From contig CAYHPY010000026.1 in assembly GCA_964358485.1 (NCBI GenBank), positions 1 through 42,676 on the forward strand: a DNA stretch of 42,676 nucleotides, read 5' to 3'. The notes under the pieces are model-generated. The model was not told where the DNA came from and made no database searches. It saw only the letters and a program-made list of their open reading frames with translations. Every line of letters starts with the position of its first letter. Position 1 is the stretch's first letter. This document shows positions 1-6,273 of the stretch, in pieces. The stretch comes from CAYHPY01 sp964358485 (GTDB taxonomy: Bacteria > Elusimicrobiota > Elusimicrobia > UBA1565 > UBA9628). The translations under genes and the position numbers were made by a program.

Positions 1-1
1 C

Positions 2-292
2 GGGCCTCTTAACCCGGGGGGGGGCGCGGGGGGTTTTGCCCGGGCGGGCCCCGGGCCCGGGCGGGGGGCCCCCGGCCGGGCCAAGCCCGGCGTGGGCTTT
101 CTGGCGAGGGCCACCGGGGCGCCGGTCCTGCCCGCCCGGATTCTCAATACCGACGGCTTCTCGCGGTTTCGGCCCATCGAGGTCCGGTTCGGGGAGTGCC
201 TGCGGTTTCCGGAGTCGGTTCCGGAGGCCGACGCCCGGCGGGAGTGTCAGGCGTTCTCCGATTCAGTGATGAAGGCCGTGTTCGATTTGTGA
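2..292 (+). CDS. plsC: C-terminal end of a PlsC-type 1-acylglycerol-3-phosphate acyltransferase (partial)
   Basis: The frame is open from the window edge to a TGA at 290-292. From about base 83 it reads KPGVGFLARATGAPVLPARI, which matches the segment of lysophospholipid acyltransferases where a KPG motif precedes a hydrophobic stretch and the conserved PVxPxxI element. Such enzymes transfer an acyl chain to lysophosphatidic acid at the inner membrane. The N-terminal catalytic HX4D block lies outside the window. Bases 1-79 are almost only G and C and translate to Gly/Pro/Arg/Ala, where the family would normally have an EGTRS-like motif, so I think that part is a sequencing or assembly artefact. 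The S1 gene starts 25 bases downstream; plsC next to rpsA is a known arrangement. Other PlsC-fold acyltransferases cannot be excluded. Confidence 0.6.
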   Translation, partial: GPLNPGGGAGGFARAGPGPGRGAPGRAKPGVGFLARATGAPVLPARILNTDGFSRFRPIEVRFGECLRFPESVPEADARRECQAFSDSVMKAVFDL

Positions 293-317
293 TGACGGCG
301 TAAAAGGGGCGAATACC

Positions 318-1652
318 ATGGAAACGACCAAAGCGCAGAAAAATCAACCCGGAGGGGGAGAGCCCGCGGGCGGGGACGGGCAGGAGGAGGGGATGGAATC
401 CCTTCTGGCGCAGCAAGCCCAGCTCCAGGAGAAACTCTCGGGCCGCAAGGTGGCCTGGGTGAAGGTGATCTCCATCGTCAAGGACCAAGTTTTGGTGGAC
501 ATCGGCGACAAGCGCGACGGAGTCGTCGCGGTCGCCGAGTTCGGCGCGACCCCGCCGGCCCCCGGCCAGCGCGTGCCCGTCGTCATGCTCGGCTCCTCCC
601 GCGGGGACGGGCCGGCCGCGTTGTCGCACACCCGCGCCCGGCAGGAACTGGCGTGGGATGCGGCGGGCAAGGCCTTCGCCGAGAAATCCCGGGTCCGCGG
701 GCAGGTCACCTCGTCGGTCAAGGGCGGGTTCATGGTGGACGTCGGGGGCATCTCGGGCTTTTTGCCCGCGTCCCTGGCCGATCTTCACCCCGTCCGCAAT
801 CCGGCCCGCATGCTGAAAACCGGCGTGCGCTGCTACATCATCGAGCTCAACGCCGGGAAAAAACAGCTGGTGCTCTCACGCAAGGCGGTGCTCGAGGAGG
901 AGTCGGCCAAGCGCAAGGAGAAGCTTCTCGAGGAGCTCCGCGTGGGCGAAGTGCGCATCGGCCGCGTGGTCAGCGTCGGCCCGGCCGGAGTCCTGGTGGA
1001 CATCGGGGGCGCCGAAGGCTTCGTAAAGGCCGCCGACGTCGCCTGGGGGGCTCCGAAGGCGCCCTTCGGCATCGAGCGGGGCGCCAAGCTCCGGGTCAAG
1101 GTTTTGTCCAAGCCCGTCTCGCCGGCGGCTCCGGCGCCCGCTCCGGCCGCGGGAACTCCCGCCCCGTCCGCCAACGCCGAATCCAAGGGCGGCCGGGACG
1201 GCTCCCCTGCCGGGTCGACCGCCGCCCCGTCGGCCCCCGCGCCCGCCCCCGCTCCGGCGGCGGCCGAGCGGATCGGCCTCGGGATCAAGCAGTTGTCCCA
1301 GAATCCCGCGGATCTCCTGAAGAAGAAATATCCTCCCCGCTCCGTGGTTCACGGAACCGTGGCGGCCTCGGGGCCCGACGGCGTCCGGGTCAAGCTCGGC
1401 GACGGGCGCATGGCGCATTGCCCGCTCTCCGAGACCGATCCCGAGGCTCCCGTCAAGGAAGGGCAGTCGGTGTCGGCGATCGTCATCGGAGTGGACCAGA
1501 CGCGCCTGGAGCCGACGGTGTCCTTGACCAAATACAGCGACATCCAGGACCGCAAGCGGATGGCGCAGTACATGAAGGCCCCGCCCCCGCTGACCTTGGG
1601 CCAGCTTCTCTCTCCGGCGACCGACGCCCCCGAGGCTCCGACCAAGGAATGA
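318..1652 (+). CDS. rpsA: 30S ribosomal protein S1-like protein with four S1 domains
   Basis: This 444-residue protein binds mRNA through S1 (OB-fold) domains and probably serves as ribosomal protein S1. I see four S1-like repeats. The first is at about residues 43-105 (WVKVISIVKDQVLVDIGDK) and is degenerate. The second, at about 120-190, is the best, with VRGQVTSSVKGGFMVDVGG then GFLPASL and a terminal LVLSRK. The third is at about 205-265 (GRVVSVGPAGVLVDIGG then GFV). The fourth is at about 335-408 (VVHGTVAASGPDGVRVKLGDG). A Pro/Ala-rich linker (about 265-315) separates the last two. Typical S1 has four to six domains, so this is a short form. The ATG at 318 is the first good start after plsC. 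Its stop overlaps the next gene as ATGA. Confidence 0.78.
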   Translation: METTKAQKNQPGGGEPAGGDGQEEGMESLLAQQAQLQEKLSGRKVAWVKVISIVKDQVLVDIGDKRDGVVAVAEFGATPPAPGQRVPVVMLGSSRGDGPAALSHTRARQELAWDAAGKAFAEKSRVRGQVTSSVKGGFMVDVGGISGFLPASLADLHPVRNPARMLKTGVRCYIIELNAGKKQLVLSRKAVLEEESAKRKEKLLEELRVGEVRIGRVVSVGPAGVLVDIGGAEGFVKAADVAWGAPKAPFGIERGAKLRVKVLSKPVSPAAPAPAPAAGTPAPSANAESKGGRDGSPAGSTAAPSAPAPAPAPAAAERIGLGIKQLSQNPADLLKKKYPPRSVVHGTVAASGPDGVRVKLGDGRMAHCPLSETDPEAPVKEGQSVSAIVIGVDQTRLEPTVSLTKYSDIQDRKRMAQYMKAPPPLTLGQLLSPATDAPEAPTKE

Positions 1653-2617
1653 CGAAGGCGGCCGAAGAGCCGTCCCGCATCCGGGTTCCGACGAGGCCCC
1701 TGGTTCTGGGGCCTCGCCAGCGCCTATTGGCGATCGGGGGCGTGACCGTTCTTTCGATCCTGCTGGCGGTCTCCGGCTATTGGAGCTTTCGGGACGCCGA
1801 GACCGTCCCCCGGCATGAGGTGGGCTTCCCGCCGCCCCCGCGGCTGGAGGAGTCCATCGGGGAATCCCTCCAAAGGCTGAAGGAGAACCCCCAGGACATC
1901 GGGGCCCTGGTGGAACTCGGGATGCTCCAATTCCAGAAGGGCAAGGAGTTCTACCCGGATGCCATCAACGCTTTGGAAGAAGCGCGCGACCTCGGCGCGC
2001 TGGATTCCCGGGTCTTCTATTGCCTGGGACTGATGTATCAGGAAGCGGGGCTTCCGGGCTTCGCGGTGGAGGAGTACCGGCGCTATTTGCGCAATCATCC
2101 CGACGACAAAGAAATCCGGATGCTTCTGGCCAAGCTGCTCTACCAGCAGGGCCGCTATCAGGAGGCGGTCAGCGAATACGAGCGCTTGAAATTCCATTTC
2201 CCCAAGGACAGCCTCATTGAGGAGAACCTGGGCTTGAGCCTCTGGGGCGCCAAGTTGACCGATCGCGCCCTGGAATCCTTCGTCGTCCTGCGTTCCTACG
2301 GCGCCGATCCCGCGTCGCGGGCGGAATTCTACATGGGGCAGATCGCCTTCGAGCAGATGCGGTTCAACGTGGCCTTGGAGCACATCACGCGCGCCCTCCC
2401 TCCGGAGGGGCGGGAGCTCCCGGGCCTGCCGCCCGAGCGAATTTATTCCACCTTGGCCCTGACCCACCAGAAGCTCAACCAGCCCGAGGAGGCCCGCAAG
2501 TCCTGGGAAGAACTCCTGCGGCGGGTCCCCGGCGACGCCAAGGCCCAGGCGGCCCTGAAGGACTTGAACCGCCGCTTTCCCGTCAAGAAGGCCAAGCCTT
2601 CCGCCTCCAAGCGGTGA
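1649..2617 (+). CDS. membrane-anchored tetratricopeptide repeat protein
   Basis: The product has 322 residues. A charged N-terminus is followed by one membrane segment at about residues 28-46 (LLAIGGVTVLSILLAVSGYW), and the rest is a set of tetratricopeptide repeats that should face the periplasm. Helical repeats are visible in ALVELGMLQFQKGKEFYPDA, VFYCLGLMYQEAGLPGFAVE, IRMLLAKLLYQQGRYQEAVS and IYSTLALTHQKLNQPEEARK. Such repeats mediate protein binding; the partner cannot be told. The start ATG at 1649 overlaps the S1 stop (ATGA) and the end overlaps lysA (GTGA), so the three genes are very likely co-transcribed and translationally coupled. The frame stays open far upstream inside rpsA, but that part is Arg/Gly-rich shadow and not coding. 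Confidence 0.82.
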   Translation: MTKAAEEPSRIRVPTRPLVLGPRQRLLAIGGVTVLSILLAVSGYWSFRDAETVPRHEVGFPPPPRLEESIGESLQRLKENPQDIGALVELGMLQFQKGKEFYPDAINALEEARDLGALDSRVFYCLGLMYQEAGLPGFAVEEYRRYLRNHPDDKEIRMLLAKLLYQQGRYQEAVSEYERLKFHFPKDSLIEENLGLSLWGAKLTDRALESFVVLRSYGADPASRAEFYMGQIAFEQMRFNVALEHITRALPPEGRELPGLPPERIYSTLALTHQKLNQPEEARKSWEELLRRVPGDAKAQAALKDLNRRFPVKKAKPSASKR

Positions 2618-3843
2618 ACCCCCCCGTGGGCTTGAAGCTCGAAGGCCTCCCCGCCCAAGACCTGGCCCGGCGTTTCGGAACTCCCCTTTACGTCTACTCT
2701 AAGCGCGCCGTCCTGGAGCGTTTGTGGACCTTGAAAGCGGCCTTCCGGCAAAGGCCCCCGTTGGTCTGCTACGCCCTGAAGGCGAACTCCACCCGTGGCC
2801 TGTGCCGGATTCTGGCCCGGGAAGGGGCCGGGGCCGAGGTGGTGTCGGGGGGAGAACTCGCCCGCGCCTTGGCGGCGGGCTTTGAGTCCGGAAAAATCGT
2901 ATTTTCGGGCGTGGGAAAAACCCAAGAAGAGCTGGCGTTCGCCGTCCGAAAAAAGATCCTCTCGATCAATATCGAGTCCCGGGAAGAGCTGGAAGCCCTG
3001 GAGAAGATCGCGGGACGCCTGAAGAAAAACGCCCGGATTTCCGTTCGGTTGAATCCAAACGTGGACCCCCACACCCACGCCCACATCACGACGGGACTTT
3101 CGGACAACAAGTTCGGGGTGGAGCGGCGCGAGGCGCTGGCGCTTTATGAAAAGGCCAAGAAGAGCCTCCACCTGCGGCCGGTCGGCATTCAATGCCACAT
3201 CGGTTCCCAGATCGCGACGATCAGGCCTTACGCCGAGGCCGTGGAGGAAGTGGCCGCCGTCATGAAGGAATTGGACCGTCGCGGCGTTCGTTTGGAACTG
3301 GTGGACCTGGGGGGCGGGCTCGGCATCGCCGATGGGGGCGCGCCCGCCCTGGACCTGGGGGCCTGGGCCAAGACCATCTCGCGGGTCCTCGGGTCCTGGC
3401 CGAAGGCGCGCCTTGTCGTCGAGCCGGGACGCTACCTCGTCGCGGAGGCCGGCTGGCTTTTAACCACGGTGCTCTACCGCAAGGAAACCTCCACGCGGCG
3501 TTTTATCGTTGTGGACGCCGGCATGAACGATCTGGCGCGCCCCGCCCTCTACGGAGCCCGCCATCCCGTCGCCGCCGCGGTTCCCCGCCCGGGGACCATG
3601 AAGACGGTGGACGTCGTCGGTCCGGTCTGCGAATCAGGCGATTTTCTGGCCCGCCGGGCCCGTTTAGGCCCTTGCCGGCCCGGAGACGCCCTGGTCGTGG
3701 GCAATTGCGGCGCCTACGGGTGGGCCATGAGCTCCCAATACAATTCCCGGCCCAGGGCCGCCGAAGTCCTCGTGGACGGCGTAAAAGCCCGGGTAATCCG
3801 TCGCCGGGAGGTCCTGGCGGACCTGGTCCGGCTGGAGCGGTGA
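2614..3843 (+). CDS. lysA: diaminopimelate decarboxylase
   Basis: LysA is a PLP enzyme that decarboxylates meso-diaminopimelate to L-lysine, the last step of the DAP pathway, in the cytoplasm. The 409-residue length is normal. Visible motifs: YALKAN with the PLP-binding Lys56, HIGSQI from about residue 195, the phosphate-binding DLGGGLG from about 231, EPGRYLV at 270, CESGDFLA with the active-site Cys339, and the C-terminal GAYGWAMSSQYNSRPRAAEV with the substrate-contacting Tyr. The N-terminal alanine-racemase-like barrel and the C-terminal beta domain are both complete. The GTG start at 2614 overlaps the TPR stop as GTGA. Orn/Arg decarboxylases of the same fold are less likely because CESGDFLA and the downstream motifs fit LysA. 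Confidence 0.95.
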   Translation: MNPPVGLKLEGLPAQDLARRFGTPLYVYSKRAVLERLWTLKAAFRQRPPLVCYALKANSTRGLCRILAREGAGAEVVSGGELARALAAGFESGKIVFSGVGKTQEELAFAVRKKILSINIESREELEALEKIAGRLKKNARISVRLNPNVDPHTHAHITTGLSDNKFGVERREALALYEKAKKSLHLRPVGIQCHIGSQIATIRPYAEAVEEVAAVMKELDRRGVRLELVDLGGGLGIADGGAPALDLGAWAKTISRVLGSWPKARLVVEPGRYLVAEAGWLLTTVLYRKETSTRRFIVVDAGMNDLARPALYGARHPVAAAVPRPGTMKTVDVVGPVCESGDFLARRARLGPCRPGDALVVGNCGAYGWAMSSQYNSRPRAAEVLVDGVKARVIRRREVLADLVRLER

Positions 3844-3863
3844 AAAAACCACCAAAGGGGATG

Positions 3864-3893
3864 TTGTGAGCACCACGCTCTAAGGGATATAAT
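3864..3893 (+). promoter_or_regulatory. promoter of the 101-residue membrane protein, predicted leaderless
   Basis: TTGTGA at 3864-3869, an 18-base spacer and a perfect TATAAT at 3888-3893 lie in the short spacer after lysA. Only six bases separate TATAAT from the ATG at 3900, so the expected transcription start falls on the start codon and no Shine-Dalgarno site is possible. Confidence 0.75.
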
Positions 3894-3899
3894 CCACTT

Positions 3900-4205
3900 A
3901 TGGGACGAAAGAACAAGAAGAAAGGTCTTCCGGCCTCTCAAAGCCCCTCCGAGGGGGGGGAAGAGGTTTCTTCCGACGACATCAGCTCCCGGGGTAAGAA
4001 GGTGATCGGGGGGGGAATCGGTTTTATCGTCCTTGGTTTCTTTCTCCTGTCTTTTACGGATCCCCTGGGTCAAAATTGGGCATCCGTGGTCTCCCCCTTC
4101 CTCATCATAGGGGGCTATGTCATGGTTGGGTGGGGGATCTTCATCCCTGATCCAGAGCCCCCCGTTTCCCAGCCGGGCCCTCCCCCGGCTTCCACGGTCT
4201 CTTAG
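3900..4205 (+). CDS. small two-helix membrane protein of unknown function
   Basis: The product has 101 residues. A basic N-terminus (MGRKNKKKG) is followed by a polar stretch, then two hydrophobic segments at about residues 37-52 (VIGGGIGFIVLGFFLLSF) and 64-82 (VVSPFLIIGGYVMVGWGIFI), and a Pro-rich tail. It should sit in the inner membrane as a hairpin. I do not recognise a family. The start is supported by a promoter whose -10 box ends six bases before the ATG. It is likely transcribed on its own and ends shortly before a gene-free stretch that begins with a possible terminator. Confidence 0.65.
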   Translation: MGRKNKKKGLPASQSPSEGGEEVSSDDISSRGKKVIGGGIGFIVLGFFLLSFTDPLGQNWASVVSPFLIIGGYVMVGWGIFIPDPEPPVSQPGPPPASTVS

Positions 4206-4234
4206 TCCCCCCTAAAAAAACCATCAGGCATTAA

Positions 4235-4272
4235 GCGGCCTTTTGGCCGCAATCTTTCGTGGTCTTTTTTTA
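4235..4272 (+). terminator. possible rho-independent terminator
   Basis: The 6-bp inverted repeat GCGGCC (4235-4240) / GGCCGC (4245-4250) has a TTTT loop. A run of seven Ts follows, but about 15 bases downstream. It sits 30 bases after the stop of the small membrane protein. The distance to the T-run makes it imperfect. Confidence 0.4.
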
Positions 4273-4337
4273 CTCCCCCCGCCGACATCTTCCTTTCTTG
4301 GTTTTTTTTAAAAAGGGCATTTTGAGGGGTCATTTAT

Positions 4338-4366
4338 CGGGCCTCAGACCCTGGGTCTGAGGCCCG
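4338..4366. repeat. perfect 29-base palindrome (14-bp arms, one central base)
   Basis: The left arm CGGGCCTCAGACCC (4338-4351) is exactly complementary to 4353-4366 around a single T at 4352. As RNA it would form a very stable hairpin; AGTTTAATGG and five Ts follow, so it could work as a terminator. It could also be a protein-binding site. Confidence 0.75.
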
Positions 4367-5027
4367 AGTTTAATGGTCTTTTTAGCCCCCCCGATCCCGG
4401 GTCCGGGCTCCCCGCAGCTGCCGACTTTTTGGCCGATTTTTTGGCTGGTCCGGGTCCTGCCCCCGGTTGGGGGGTGGGGGGCGGCCGGCCTTCTTTCTTG
4501 GTCTTTTTGGCATGCCCGGGACCGGGGTCTTGAGCTGGATCTTCCCGGAAATCTTGCCAACAATTTTGTTATTTCTAAATAGAAACAATGGAAGTTTCCC
4601 GGCTGGCGCCGGGAAAATGAACTGCTAACTTTGAAAATCTAACAGAATGTCGCGAACGGATAAAAAAGAACCAACGGCACCGACGGAAAATGGGGTGAAT
4701 CTAAGAAACAGTCGAGGGCTGTCCAGTCATCGCTCCGCGATAACTAGGCAACATAATATTGATTATCATTACTATGGTTCGGCGGGAATTCCGCCCCCCA
4801 TTTCCGGGCCGTTCCGGCCCGGCTTCTCGTCGTAGAACGCCCCGTTTTATTTGATCAGAGCCACTTCGTCTTCGGACCCTTATGGAGCATTCGAAGCCCT
4901 GCCCTGCTTTTTGTTGGATTTCCGGCATTCCCTCATCCCTTTAAGGCGAGGTTTTCGTTCCGGCCGGTTTTTAGAAAAAGTACTTATTTTTTAACGATAT
5001 GGACTGGCCGTCCGGCGAGCCGGTTTT

Positions 5028-5540
5028 TTAGCTTGGCCGGCCCGTAATGGTGGCCGTCATTCGGCTGGCCAGGAGGCAGGCTTTTAGGCGCCCCGGGGCG
5101 GTGAGCTCGTAGCGCCGGGCGCGGCGGGATCCGGAGGACAGGATTTCGCCCTTCTGGACCCCATCCTGGAGGGCCCGATCCACCCTAAGGATTGGGTAGC
5201 CGGAGGCCCGGAGCCACTTGGCCAGCTGGGCCGCGGTCGGCTTGGGCAAATTCAGCAGCTTTTCCGCGGCCGCCACCAGTACTAAACACGCGTCTTTTTC
5301 GGCCTTTTCCCCGGTCAATTTGGTCCGCAATTGCAGCCCGGCGCCCTTGGCCTCGGTGACGGTTTCCCAGGCCACTCGGGGCATCTCCGCAGCCTCCTGT
5401 TCGGTCATGGCGGCGGGCCGGGCGCGGCCGGCCAGGAACTCCAGGCGCTCGGCCCTCACGAACTCCGCGCTGCCCTCGGCCTCCAACTCGGAGCCGTCGG
5501 CCAGCTTGATCCGGATTCGGTGCGGCCGCTCCTCGGGCAT
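5028..5540 (-). CDS. hypothetical protein with a C-terminal winged-helix-like part
   Basis: The product has 170 residues and I do not recognise a named family. The N-terminus (HRIRIKLADGSELEAEGSAE) resembles a short beta-rich element seen at the start of many uncharacterised proteins, where a DG-EFEAEG-like motif recurs. Residues of about 85-160 read as helices followed by a wing (AQLAKWLRASGYPILRVDRA, then RRARRYELTAPGRLKA), the pattern of a winged helix that ends in a YELT-like strand. It might bind DNA. The ATG at 5540 is supported by an upstream promoter ending six bases before it. It lies next to a toxin-antitoxin pair in an accessory region. Confidence 0.6.
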   Translation of the reverse strand: MPEERPHRIRIKLADGSELEAEGSAEFVRAERLEFLAGRARPAAMTEQEAAEMPRVAWETVTEAKGAGLQLRTKLTGEKAEKDACLVLVAAAEKLLNLPKPTAAQLAKWLRASGYPILRVDRALQDGVQKGEILSSGSRRARRYELTAPGRLKACLLASRMTATITGRPS

Positions 5541-5546
5541 GGCGCT

Positions 5547-5575
5547 AGTTTGGCATAAAATTTAAATAGCGTCAA
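5547..5575 (-). promoter_or_regulatory. probable promoter of the 170-residue gene, leaderless layout
   Basis: On the minus strand TTGACG (5575-5570), 17 bases, CAAACT (5552-5547) and six bases precede the ATG at 5540. The -35 box is good but the -10 box matches consensus at only three positions, so it is the spacing that makes the case. Confidence 0.5.
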
Positions 5576-5714
5576 TCACTTGTTGATAACCCCGGATTAG
5601 CTATTTAAATCCCCTTTCCGTTGTCTCAAATGTTGCCGTTATTATGTTTTTTAAGTTTTTTAAGTCCCGTTTAAGTCAAACACCTGTGGATAACTCCAGG
5701 GATAACTTGTCCTC
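5560..5714. other. AT-rich spacer with DnaA-box-like sites and an 11-bp inverted repeat
   Basis: A perfect DnaA-box sequence TGTGGATAA is at 5685-5693 and a one-mismatch copy TGTTGATAA at 5581-5589, in the same orientation. Between them are the AT-rich tandem repeat TTTTTTAAG at 5647-5655 and 5656-5664 and a third related CGTTTAAG. ATTTAAATAGC (5560-5570) is repeated inverted at 5600-5610. The layout resembles a small origin or regulatory site, but no replication gene is near. Confidence 0.4.
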
Positions 5715-5722
5715 GGGGAGGT

Positions 5723-5962
5723 TTACTTCCGACGGCAATGCCGAATATACGCGACCTGGATCAGGTCGGGGGAGGGGCGCTTGTAGACGATTCGAAAAAG
5801 GCCGACCACGGAACTCCGGTAACCGGCGAAAGGACCCACCATGGGGGCCCCTAAATCGGGGTAGCGGCGCAGGGCTCCAAGGCGTTTTAGGACCCGGGCC
5901 AAAAGGGGGTGTTCAATCCCCCCCAAATCCTCCTGGGCCTGGGGGAGGAGGACGACCTTCAA
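5723..5962 (-). CDS. RelE/ParE-family toxin
   Basis: This 79-residue basic protein has the RelE/ParE layout: an N-terminal strand (MKVVLLPQAQEDL), a helix pair (LLARVLKRLGALRRYP), then the conserved element GYRSSVVGLFRIVYKR and a final strand (LIQVAYIRHCRR). RelE-type members cut mRNA on the ribosome and ParE-type members poison gyrase; the sequence does not decide which. Its start ATG at 5962 overlaps the antitoxin stop by four bases (ATGA), which fits antitoxin-first, translationally coupled synthesis. The strand and the neighbour fit an autoregulated two-gene operon. Confidence 0.85.
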   Translation of the reverse strand: MKVVLLPQAQEDLGGIEHPLLARVLKRLGALRRYPDLGAPMVGPFAGYRSSVVGLFRIVYKRPSPDLIQVAYIRHCRRK

Positions 5963-6234
5963 GGGCGGGGCGCTCGGTCGGCCATCCAGGATTCCAGGCT
6001 CTTGCCCTGGCCGGCCGCGGACTCCTTTTCAGCCCGGGCCAGGCGCTTTTTCCAGTCGGGATAGGACATCTCGTCACGGGTGGCTTGGAGGCCGGCGAAC
6101 TCCTCGTAGGAAACCAGCACCGCCGCCGGGCGGCCCCGCTGGGTTATGACGACGGGCTCGTCGGTGTCGCGGACCAGATCCACGTACTTCTTGGCCCGGA
6201 TTTGAAGTTGGCTGATAGGTATGATTTCAGACAT
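5959..6234 (-). CDS. Phd/YefM-family antitoxin
   Basis: The 91-residue protein begins with the Phd/YefM DNA-binding fold: MSEIIPISQLQIRAKKYVDL, then VVITQRGRPAAVLVSYEEF, the element in which an ITxxGxPxAVLVS strand is conserved. The C-terminal part (about 55-91) is charged and should be the flexible toxin-binding segment. The protein neutralises the ParE/RelE-like toxin encoded four bases into its 3' end and represses the operon. An inverted repeat that includes its own start codon is the likely operator. The ATG at 6234 sits seven bases after a TATACT box. Confidence 0.88.
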   Translation of the reverse strand: MSEIIPISQLQIRAKKYVDLVRDTDEPVVITQRGRPAAVLVSYEEFAGLQATRDEMSYPDWKKRLARAEKESAAGQGKSLESWMADRAPRP

Positions 6235-6270
6235 ATATCCAAGTATATGTCAAAAATCATAAAAAAACAA
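6231..6270 (-). promoter_or_regulatory. leaderless promoter and operator of the Phd/ParE operon
   Basis: On the minus strand TTGTTT (6270-6265), 17 bases, TATACT (6247-6242) and seven bases lead to the ATG at 6234. The inverted repeat ACATATA (6231-6237) / TATATGT (6244-6250) covers the -10 box and the start codon, the right place for repression by the antitoxin-toxin complex. Confidence 0.7.
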
Positions 6271-6273
6271 GGC

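Larger units (their letters stand above)
4206..5027. other. 822-base gene-free stretch rich in hairpins and T-runs
   Basis: I see no convincing gene here; short open frames at 4373-4582, 4647-4835 and 4701-4928 (minus) have no start signals or recognisable protein. The stretch holds several inverted repeats: GCGGCC/GGCCGC at 4235-4250, the 29-base palindrome at 4338-4366, TTTCCCGGC/GCCGGGAAA at 4595-4616, and CCGGGCC/GGCCCGG at 4804-4822. Recurrent GGTCTTTTT or GGTTTTTTT runs occur near 4260, 4300, 4374 and 4498. From about 4560 the base composition becomes much more AT-rich than the flanking genes. It could hold an unrecognised RNA gene, decayed sequence or poorly assembled DNA. Confidence 0.5.

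Noticed and set aside
144..788. Long minus-strand open frames inside the rpsA region
   Set aside because: They lie opposite clear S1 domains, are rich in Arg/Gly/Pro and match nothing; an effect of high GC content.
653..1648. Upstream extension of the TPR gene frame through rpsA
   Set aside because: The extension is Arg/Gly-rich shadow; the ATG at 1649 overlapping the rpsA stop gives a normal N-terminus with a membrane segment.
4338..4366. CRISPR repeat or att site
   Set aside because: The palindrome occurs once in the window; there are no spacers and no integrase or cas gene.
4647..4835. 62-codon frame in the gene-free stretch after 4206
   Set aside because: No start signals, odd composition and no recognisable protein; it also covers two hairpins.
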